Shown here one piece after another: positions 1 to 4,092 of a stretch of DNA of 7,828 bases; position 1 is the first letter of the stretch, and each line of letters starts with the position of its first letter. The DNA comes from Flavobacteriales bacterium (GTDB lineage: Bacteria > Bacteroidota > Bacteroidia > Flavobacteriales_D > CANHHI01), in assembly GCA_947460225.1 (NCBI GenBank), contig CANHHI010000064.1:1-7828 (forward strand), read 5' to 3'. The translations under genes and the position numbers were made by a program. The notes beneath the pieces were generated by a model, which was not told the DNA's origin, searched no databases, and saw nothing but the letters and a program-made list of their open reading frames with translations.

Positions 1-22
1 AGATTAAAACAGACAATGTCTG

Positions 23-48
23 GTAGGGGCGAACCTGCGTGTTCACCC
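23..48 (+). repeat. REP-like hairpin headed by GTAG, copy 1
   Basis: GTAG (23-26) stands directly before an imperfect palindrome, gggcgaac (27-34) against gttcaccc (41-48), with one mismatch and a 6-nt loop. A GTAG tetranucleotide at the foot of a hairpin is the known layout of REP sequences handled by RAYT (TnpA-REP) transposases. The RAYT link is inference, since no such gene is in the window. A second copy lies at 310-332. Confidence 0.5.
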
Positions 49-67
49 ATGAATATTTTTCTTTCTT

Positions 68-95
68 GTTCTTTTGTCAAGAGCTACAAAAGAAC
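68..95. repeat. Perfect 10-bp inverted repeat
   Basis: The arms gttcttttgt (68-77) and acaaaagaac (86-95) are perfectly complementary around an 8-nt loop (78-85). T-rich DNA precedes it and an A-run follows (97-102), so the structure could be transcribed as a hairpin from either strand and could act as a weak terminator for minus-strand transcription. From memory, similar hairpins are frequent between genes in Bacteroidota; that is recall, not a search result. Confidence 0.5.
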
Positions 96-309
96 CAAAA
101 AAGCCCTTTTTGCGCTGGATGCTCCGCACTGATTTTCTATGCGCTCACGTGCTAATTTTTCAGTCTCGGGGCTCACTACGTTCGCTGACCGAAAAATCTT
201 TACGCCCATTCGCTAAGAAAATTGGCGTGCTCCCGCAGCAGCGCACACGCACATTGTCCGTTTTAATCTGCCCATTGATTACACCGCCCATTTAATGATA
301 TGGCAAAAC

Positions 310-332
310 GTAGGGGCGTATGGCATACGCCC
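310..332 (+). repeat. REP-like hairpin headed by GTAG, copy 2
   Basis: GTAG (310-313) is followed by a perfect palindrome, gggcgtatg (314-322) against catacgccc (324-332), with a single central base. In practice the innermost pairs would open to form the loop. It shares GTAGGGGCG with the copy at 23-48, while the distal arm differs and has compensating changes that keep the pairing. A decayed version of the hairpin at 10-22 follows at about 343-355. Confidence 0.5.
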
Positions 333-409
333 AAATGAAAACAAACAATGTCTGCGCAAATAAAATTGAAAAATTACGCAGAAATTTAGTGTTTTTGGTA
401 TTTTTTAGT

Positions 410-417
410 TAATTTTG
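410..417 (+). promoter_or_regulatory. Putative -7 box for the lipoprotein gene
   Basis: TAATTTTG matches the Bacteroidota -7 consensus TAnnTTTG and ends 22 bases before the ATG at 440. I could not find a TTG at the expected -33 distance; the region there reads tttag. This is therefore a half-supported promoter. Confidence 0.5.
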
Positions 418-439
418 CCCGATGTATAAACAATGAGTT

Positions 440-1072
440 ATGAAAACAAATTTATTCAGCGTATCTTTGATACTCACAGGGGCTTTAGTAGCCTGTAAAA
501 AGAAAGAAAATAAGCCCAATTTAGAGCCATTTTTGGCAAATACACGGTGGGAGCTTGTGTCCTTTGATGGCGTGATTGATGGCGTAGAAATCCGACAAGG
601 CAACACAATATCTACTCGTTCTAAGAAAGTAAAATTTTCTCGCACGCAGTTAGCCAGCAACATGCGCAAAGGGTTTACAGAAACATTAAACTTTCAAGAC
701 CCTTTACTGGGAACAGGTACAGAACTAGGAACAGTAACTGAAATAAGCTACAACAGCGACATGGTGATGATAACAAGTGTCTATGAACAATGCTATACGG
801 TGGAAGATTTATTGAAAAAAATTCTTACAGAATTAGGTGCTGGAGAAGCCATAAAAAAAGACCACAACCCAGCAGAAAATGTTTGTGAACACACCACATA
901 CACGACCAAACTGTATGTCAATGTAACGGGCGATGCATTGCACTACGAAAAATATTGGCACAGACGTGAAAGCTATTACAGAGGCGCAACATCTAATGAA
1001 ATGGTAAAAATATACAAAAGAGGTTTTACAGCAAACGTTTCGCCTGCTTTAATTTATAAAAAAATAAACTAG
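440..1072 (+). CDS. Hypothetical lipoprotein, possibly lipocalin-like
   Basis: This is a 210-residue predicted exported lipoprotein of unknown function. A short basic start, a hydrophobic stretch (about residues 5-15) and the lipobox L16-V17-A18-C19 mark a signal peptidase II site with Cys19 as the lipid anchor. The mature protein opens with a lysine-rich tether (CKKKEN) and then NTRWELVSFDG, a pattern seen at the start of lipocalin-like or META-type beta-barrel lipoproteins. That similarity is weak and is my inference. Two further cysteines, in YEQCYT and ENVCEHT, could form a disulfide in the periplasm or outside the cell. The start at 440 gives the signal sequence directly and sits 22 bases behind a -7 box. 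The gene stands alone, ends at a strong terminator and is flanked on both sides by the window's palindrome clusters. It is confidently a lipoprotein gene, with the role unknown. Confidence 0.8.
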   Translation: MKTNLFSVSLILTGALVACKKKENKPNLEPFLANTRWELVSFDGVIDGVEIRQGNTISTRSKKVKFSRTQLASNMRKGFTETLNFQDPLLGTGTELGTVTEISYNSDMVMITSVYEQCYTVEDLLKKILTELGAGEAIKKDHNPAENVCEHTTYTTKLYVNVTGDALHYEKYWHRRESYYRGATSNEMVKIYKRGFTANVSPALIYKKIN

Positions 1073-1096
1073 CAAACCAACCCGCTAAATTCAAAA

Positions 1097-1127
1097 ACAA
1101 AACCGCCTATTGCTAGGCGGTTTTTTT
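1097..1127 (+). terminator. Rho-independent terminator of the lipoprotein gene
   Basis: The arms aaccgcct (1101-1108) and aggcggtt (1115-1122) form a GC-rich stem, extendable by one A-T pair to leave a TTGC loop. A run of seven T starts at 1121. An A-run precedes the stem, so it might also work in the opposite direction, but no gene there needs it. It lies about 25 bp after the stop codon. A separate perfect 6-bp inverted repeat (gttatc/gataac, 1130-1147) follows at once; its role is unknown. Confidence 0.9.
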
Positions 1128-1262
1128 GTGTTATCCTACATGATAACTATACAGTTTGCGCCCTGCGAAATGTTTTATCGCAAAGCAGTTTTTTACAAGG
1201 TGAAATCCGCAGGCATAGCCTGTTTTAATCTGCCTTCGGCAGGCAGGGCTCGCTGGGTTTTT

Positions 1263-1302
1263 CTTGCCCGTGCGAAGCACGGATTGAAACGGACGAAGTC
1301 CG
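1263..1302 (+). repeat. 40-bp double-hairpin direct repeat, copy A
   Basis: The unit is cttg, a ccgtgc/gcacgg hairpin, a 7-nt linker, then a cggac/gtccg hairpin. It matches copy B (1391-1430) at 35 of 40 positions with no gaps. The five differences fall only in the two loops (gaa against gta; gaa against tat) and the linker (attgaaa against attaaat), so every stem base is unchanged. Confidence 0.75.
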
Positions 1303-1390
1303 TGAAAAAATGCACAGCGAGAAGGCGTTTCGCAGTGGGCTTACAGTGTGCGCCACCAAATCATTGTGGTATAATCTAGTTTGCGCTTGC

Positions 1391-1430
1391 CTTGCCCGTG
1401 CGTAGCACGGATTAAATCGGACTATGTCCG
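1391..1430 (+). repeat. 40-bp double-hairpin direct repeat, copy B
   Basis: This is the second copy of the double-hairpin unit, starting 128 bp after copy A. Both stems are perfect here too. It is followed directly by further mini-hairpins at 1432-1442, 1449-1461 and 1462-1474. Confidence 0.75.
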
Positions 1431-1487
1431 CCTGCGAAGCAGATTAAAGCATCTCTGATGCCAGGCTATGCCTGCGGGCTATGTCTG

Positions 1488-1524
1488 CAAAAACAACAAA
1501 GAGCGTTGTTACACGCTCTTTGTT
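1488..1524 (-). terminator. Rho-independent terminator of the aquaporin gene
   Basis: The arms aacaaagagcg (1495-1505) and cgctctttgtt (1514-1524) form a perfect 11-bp stem, extendable by one pair, around a short loop. On the minus strand the stem is followed by a T-rich tail (gtttttgc), as expected for a terminator about 50 bp after the aquaporin stop codon. The plus-strand side lacks a T-tract, so it is oriented for the minus strand. Confidence 0.8.
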
Positions 1525-1573
1525 AAAAACACACATAAAATGCCCTGCATGACCAAGAACATTAAGTTTTAGA

Positions 1574-2179
1574 TTATTCTTTTGTTGTTAATTTGAACAA
1601 TAAGGTTGCCAAAGCACCTCCAGCAAAACAAGATGCTAGATATACCCAAAGTTGCTCCATACAGAAAGTCTTTTGAACCGTCAAAGCTATCGCAACAGCG
1701 GGGTTAAAGGCTCCACCTGAAAAACCACCAAAAGCCAAAGCCATGGCAGTTACCGTGCCACCAATAGCCATGCCATAGAAAGAATTTCCCGCATTCGCTT
1801 TTGCCGTAGCCACATGAAGCACCACATAAGCCAAAGCCGTTGTGCCAATTAACTCTGCGCTCACGCCTTGCATAAGCGAGGGCATCAAACAACTTGCAGA
1901 ACCTGTTTTATCAAAAATAAACATCAGGGTAAACGCAGCTTTAAGTCCACCTAAAATCTGCGCCACCCAGTATAGCAACATATCTTTCAAAGGCATTCCA
2001 CCTCTCAAAAAAATCGCCAAACTCACCGCTGGGTTATAATGCCCCCCCGATACGTGTCCACCTGCATAAACCATCACTGCAAGGATAATCCCCGCACCCA
2101 CACCACCGCTAAGCGCAGCAGCCCAAACCAAAAAACAAGTTCCAAGGAACTCCACCAAATACTTTCTCATACATTCCAT
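1574..2179 (-). CDS. Aquaporin-family (MIP) channel with atypical selectivity filter
   Basis: This is a 201-residue inner-membrane channel of the major intrinsic protein family, which passes water or small neutral solutes. It has six hydrophobic segments (roughly residues 7-23, 27-41, 66-89, 105-124, 134-152 and 172-196) and both half-helix signatures: HYNPAV with NPA at 49-51 and AFNPAV with NPA at 159-161. It is about 30 residues shorter than E. coli AqpZ, the loss being in loops. The selectivity-filter Arg that normally follows the second NPA is Val162. Placed against AqpZ by distance from the NPA motifs, the other filter positions read Ala29, Ala147 and Gly156. It is therefore unlikely to be a standard water channel, and its substrate is unknown. 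A -7 box ends 17 bases before the ATG at 2179; a start at 2170 (MRKYLVEF) also fits the family. It has its own promoter and terminator, so it is probably monocistronic. Confidence 0.85.
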   Translation of the reverse strand: MECMRKYLVEFLGTCFLVWAAALSGGVGAGIILAVMVYAGGHVSGGHYNPAVSLAIFLRGGMPLKDMLLYWVAQILGGLKAAFTLMFIFDKTGSASCLMPSLMQGVSAELIGTTALAYVVLHVATAKANAGNSFYGMAIGGTVTAMALAFGGFSGGAFNPAVAIALTVQKTFCMEQLWVYLASCFAGGALATLLFKLTTKE

Positions 2180-2196
2180 TCTTTAAACTTTATACA

Positions 2197-2224
2197 CAAA
2201 GTTATAAAAAATTCTGAATGACAA
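2197..2224 (-). promoter_or_regulatory. Promoter of the aquaporin gene
   Basis: On the minus strand a -7 box TAACTTTG (2204 to 2197) is preceded by TTG (2224 to 2222) within a T-run, 17 bp apart. This is slightly short of the usual 19 or so. It lies in the 63-bp gap after the FKBP gene, so aqp can be transcribed independently of the genes upstream. Confidence 0.65.
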
Positions 2225-2242
2225 AAATATTTTTGACGCTTA

Positions 2243-2692
2243 TTAAGCTACATCAACCACAACGCCATTGAAGCAAAGAACTTCGCCTGCCAAAGGGTGG
2301 TTAAAATCTAAAATAATGGATTCTTCTTTGATTTCTAGGATTTCTCCTTGATACATATTGCCTTGTTCATCTTGCAATTCAATCACATTGCCCACATAGA
2401 TTTCTTCCTCATCTAGTTCGCCGTCTTCATCTACAAAATCACCTTTGGGCATGTTCATCACATATTCCTCATCTTTTTCGCCATAAGCCTCAGCGGGAGT
2501 CAATACTATTTTAAAAGTATCGCCTTTTTTCTTGTCGGCTAATTGCGCCTCAAAAGCAGTAAGCATTTCGCCATTGCCAAAAGTAAAAATAAGCGGCTCG
2601 TCTTGCGTAGCTTCTTCAATAAATTCGCCTTGTTCGTCTTGCAAAGTTAAAGTATAAGCAAGAGAAACTTTTTTGTTGTTTTGAATGTGCAT
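2243..2692 (-). CDS. SlyD-like FKBP-type peptidyl-prolyl isomerase
   Basis: This is a predicted 149-residue cytoplasmic enzyme that interconverts cis and trans prolyl bonds and, as in SlyD/SlpA relatives, probably acts as a chaperone. The split FKBP fold is visible: an N-terminal half (KKVSLAYTLTLQDE, then FGNGEMLTAFEAQL at 38-51 and PAEAYGE at 66-72), an insert-in-flap chaperone domain (about 73-124, very acidic) and the family's closing motif DFNHPLAGE (129-137). The His- and Cys-rich metal-binding tail of E. coli SlyD is absent, so a nickel role is not supported. No signal peptide is seen. I chose the ATG at 2692 because it matches the usual family N-terminus. The in-frame ATG at 2734 would add 14 unrelated residues and overlap the porP gene. 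The start is 13 bp after the porP stop, so the two are probably co-transcribed. I saw no clear promoter of its own. Confidence 0.88.
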   Translation of the reverse strand: MHIQNNKKVSLAYTLTLQDEQGEFIEEATQDEPLIFTFGNGEMLTAFEAQLADKKKGDTFKIVLTPAEAYGEKDEEYVMNMPKGDFVDEDGELDEEEIYVGNVIELQDEQGNMYQGEILEIKEESIILDFNHPLAGEVLCFNGVVVDVA

Positions 2693-2705
2693 ATAAAGTG
2701 TATAA

Positions 2706-3734
2706 TTAGTAACGAGGAAATTTAAGCATGCCAAATTGTTTGATTACATCTCGGTCTTGCTTGGTTTTGGCACTCCTAATATATTTTGCGTCTATAATAT
2801 ATTTTAAAGAAATTTCATGGCTACCGCCAAACAACTTGCTGGTTGCCCCAACGCCCCAAGAAAAAGAATAACCAACGCAAGTGTTATACAAATCGGCACC
2901 TAAAAATAGCGATACGGTTGGGTTATAATTTCTTCTTGCGCCAAAGGCAAAACGCTCGGCAATCAAGCCCAAACTAATCACCGACACATTGTAATAAACC
3001 CCCAAGTCCGTCCACACAGAACCCTCTTGGTAATTGGTTTCCGCAATAACCACCATATCTTGGTTTGCCCAAGCATTGCCCACTTGTTTGGTTAAAGCAA
3101 AGCGATACAAACCCACCAAATTGATACGCATCGGCGTTACATCGGTGTTTACCCTTTCAAAAGATTTGTTGGCAAAATTTAAATGGAATACATTCATGGA
3201 CAGCGCATAGTTTTTATTGGTCATAAAGGCAAAGCCCAAATTGATGTCAAAAAACATGCGGTTATTTCTGTACAAAACGGTGCTAGACGGTCCTCCATTG
3301 AGCAATTGGTCGTAAAAAAGAAGTTTGTTTACATTCACCCCAGTATTGTACAAACCAATGGAAATGGCGGGAATAAGCAAAAACAATTGCCGAAGTTTGG
3401 CAATGTAGATATGATAACCCCCTTGAATTTCTCCGCCTGTAATGTAGTAACCCGCAGAACCAAGCTGTTGATAGCTCAATTTGCCACCCAATATCATGCG
3501 AATATTTGGGAAATAGCCATCTGCCGATAAATCTGCAAAGGTAAAAGTGCCAGGCAAATTAGACCAAGCATCTCTATATTGCAAACCCACAGAAACGCCG
3601 TTTTGCTTGCCAATAAAAGCAGGCGATAAGGTAGAGGGTGTGGCAAATTTTTGCGTGTAAAAATAGTCTTGCGCCTGCGATGCAGAGCCAAAACCAAGAA
3701 AACAACACAAAAAAACAATGTGTTTTAAACCCAT
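2706..3734 (-). CDS. PorP/SprF family type IX secretion outer-membrane protein
   Basis: This is a 342-residue predicted outer-membrane beta-barrel of the PorP/SprF family, whose members help secrete or anchor specific type IX cargo, including gliding adhesins, in Bacteroidota. It has an N-terminal signal peptide (Lys4-His5, a hydrophobic core at 6-16, probable cleavage after SQA at 19-21). The family's opening follows: a Tyr/Phe-rich segment, LSPAFIGKQNGVSVGLQYR and the W-x-N-L-P-G-T-F stretch. The rest alternates aromatic and polar residues like transmembrane strands. The start at 3734 was chosen because the promoter's -7 box ends 18 bases upstream. The ATG at 3746 is only 6 bases from that box, and the 3794 start lies upstream of the promoter. 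The usual neighbour, a large secreted protein with a C-terminal sorting domain, is absent; the next gene is an FKBP isomerase. The family is clear, but the cargo is unknown. Confidence 0.85.
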   Translation of the reverse strand: MGLKHIVFLCCFLGFGSASQAQDYFYTQKFATPSTLSPAFIGKQNGVSVGLQYRDAWSNLPGTFTFADLSADGYFPNIRMILGGKLSYQQLGSAGYYITGGEIQGGYHIYIAKLRQLFLLIPAISIGLYNTGVNVNKLLFYDQLLNGGPSSTVLYRNNRMFFDINLGFAFMTNKNYALSMNVFHLNFANKSFERVNTDVTPMRINLVGLYRFALTKQVGNAWANQDMVVIAETNYQEGSVWTDLGVYYNVSVISLGLIAERFAFGARRNYNPTVSLFLGADLYNTCVGYSFSWGVGATSKLFGGSHEISLKYIIDAKYIRSAKTKQDRDVIKQFGMLKFPRY

Positions 3735-3752
3735 ACTATTGTACATTGCACA

Positions 3753-3782
3753 CAAAGTTAAATAAAATCGCCATAAAAACAA
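3753..3782 (-). promoter_or_regulatory. Promoter of the porP-FKBP unit
   Basis: On the minus strand TTG (3782 to 3780, at the end of a seven-T run) and TAACTTTG (3760 to 3753) are separated by exactly 19 bp. This is a near-ideal Bacteroidota promoter. The -33 element lies inside the T-tract of the tRNA terminator. The leader to the chosen start at 3734 would be very short, with no Shine-Dalgarno motif. Confidence 0.8.
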
Positions 3783-3806
3783 AAAAATGCACAATATTGT
3801 GCATTT
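3780..3806 (-). terminator. Terminator of the tRNA-Gly/tRNA-Leu unit
   Basis: Positions 3785-3806 are a perfect 22-nt palindrome built from aaatgcaca and its complement around a short AT centre. Read on the minus strand it continues into seven T then gttttt. It lies 9 bp after the tRNA-Leu 3' end, so it most simply terminates the tRNA transcript. Its T-run is also the -33 region of the porP promoter. Confidence 0.8.
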
Positions 3807-3815
3807 GTCTATCAG

Positions 3816-3900
3816 TACCCGAGACGGGAATTGAACCCGTACCGCTTTTAAGGCGACAGGATTTTAAGTCCTGCGTGTCTACCAATTCCACCACCCGGGT
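3816..3900 (-). tRNA. tRNA-Leu (anticodon UAA)
   Basis: Read on the minus strand this is an 85-nt class II tRNA. The acceptor stem ACCCGGG pairs with CTCGGGT (one G-T), followed by discriminator A, the base expected for leucine. The anticodon stem CAGGA/TCCTG carries the loop CTTAAAA, giving UAA (3864-3866), which reads UUA. A long variable arm, typical of leucine tRNAs, and the T-arm ACGGG-TTCAATT-CCCGT are present. The 3' CCA is not encoded, so it must be added enzymatically. It follows tRNA-Gly after a 10-bp spacer. Confidence 0.95.
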
Positions 3901-3910
3901 ATAAAAAAAG

Positions 3911-3983
3911 AGCGAGAAACGGGATTCGAACCCGCGACCTCGACCTTGGCAAGGTCGCGCTCTACCAACTGAGCTATTCTCGC
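3911..3983 (-). tRNA. tRNA-Gly (anticodon GCC)
   Basis: Read on the minus strand this is a standard 73-nt tRNA. The acceptor GCGAGAA pairs with TTCTCGC, followed by discriminator T, as is usual for bacterial glycine tRNAs. The anticodon stem CGACC/GGTCG has the loop TTGCCAA, giving GCC (3948-3950), which reads GGC and GGU. The T-arm is GCGGG-TTCGAAT-CCCGT. CCA is not encoded. It is the first gene of a two-tRNA transcript with tRNA-Leu. Confidence 0.95.
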
Positions 3984-4044
3984 ATTTTTCTTGATTCTAA
4001 AAATTTTGCCTCTTTCGGCGCAACTATCTTTCAGAATTACACTG

Positions 4045-4074
4045 CAAAGTTACGATGTTTTTTTTAATTAGCAA
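4045..4074 (-). promoter_or_regulatory. Promoter of the tRNA-Gly/tRNA-Leu unit
   Basis: On the minus strand TTTG (TTG at 4074 to 4072) and TAACTTTG (4052 to 4045) are separated by exactly 19 bp, the ideal layout. The box ends about 60 bp before the mature 5' end of tRNA-Gly. It lies just after mutS, and I see no clear mutS terminator, so read-through from mutS into the tRNAs is possible. Confidence 0.8.
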
Positions 4075-4092
4075 ATATTTTTTCTGTTTTTT

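Larger units (their letters stand above)
1..270. repeat. Composite palindromic element with inverted ends, no credible gene
   Basis: This stretch is a mosaic of palindromes. Positions 1-18 (agattaaaacagacaatg) recur inverted at 252-269 with one mismatch in 18, so about 270 bp is bounded by inverted repeats; the left end may continue beyond the window. Inside are a 5-bp stem with 3-nt loop at 10-22, a GTAG-headed hairpin at 23-48, and a perfect 10-bp inverted repeat at 68-77/86-95. A weaker pairing joins the T-rich run near 156-165 to the A-rich run near 188-200. The frame open from 74 to 295 has no recognisable domain and consists of the palindromes read through, so I do not call it a gene. 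The arrangement resembles a miniature inverted-repeat element or a REP-type cluster. That class is inferred: no transposase or target-site duplication is visible. Confidence 0.55.
1210..1487. repeat. Array of about ten mini-hairpins with 3-nt loops
   Basis: This non-coding stretch is packed with short perfect palindromes whose loops are exactly three bases. They lie at 1210-1222 (caggc/gcctg), 1230-1242 (ctgcc/ggcag), 1268-1282 (ccgtgc/gcacgg), 1290-1302 (cggac/gtccg), 1396-1410 (ccgtgc/gcacgg), 1418-1430 (cggac/gtccg), 1432-1442 (ctgc/gcag), 1449-1461 (gcatc/gatgc) and 1462-1474 (caggc/gcctg). A further one at 1475-1487 closes with two G-T wobbles. Several pairs are joined by an AT-rich linker of seven bases (ttttaat, attgaaa, attaaat) or six (attaaa). 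Together with its flanks it fills the roughly 500-bp gap between the lipoprotein gene and the aquaporin gene. The frame open across 1110-1379 has no domain and I do not call it a gene. The region could be a REP-like cluster, a structured RNA or a recombination hot spot; the sequence alone does not decide. Confidence 0.7.

Noticed and set aside
74..295. 73-residue plus-strand open frame
   Set aside because: It is a read-through of palindromic repeat DNA, with no domain, no promoter and no plausible start context.
409..669. Minus-strand open frame over the lipoprotein gene
   Set aside because: It is antisense to a gene with a clear signal peptide and lipobox, and has no recognisable domain.
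1110..1379. 89-residue plus-strand open frame
   Set aside because: It starts inside the terminator hairpin and crosses the mini-hairpin array; the composition reflects the repeats, not a protein family.
1367..1388. Possible promoter (tataatctagtttg) inside the repeat array
   Set aside because: The TAGTTTG there has only one base between TA and TTTG, and no gene follows on the plus strand.
1210..1487. CRISPR array
   Set aside because: Units are self-complementary, unequal in sequence and spacing, have AT linkers rather than unique spacers, and no cas gene is present.
2693..2734. Longer start for the FKBP gene
   Set aside because: The added residues do not resemble the family and would overlap the porP coding end.
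3735..3794. Longer start for the PorP-like gene
   Set aside because: The 3794 start lies upstream of a near-perfect promoter, and the extension would put unrelated residues before a normal signal peptide.
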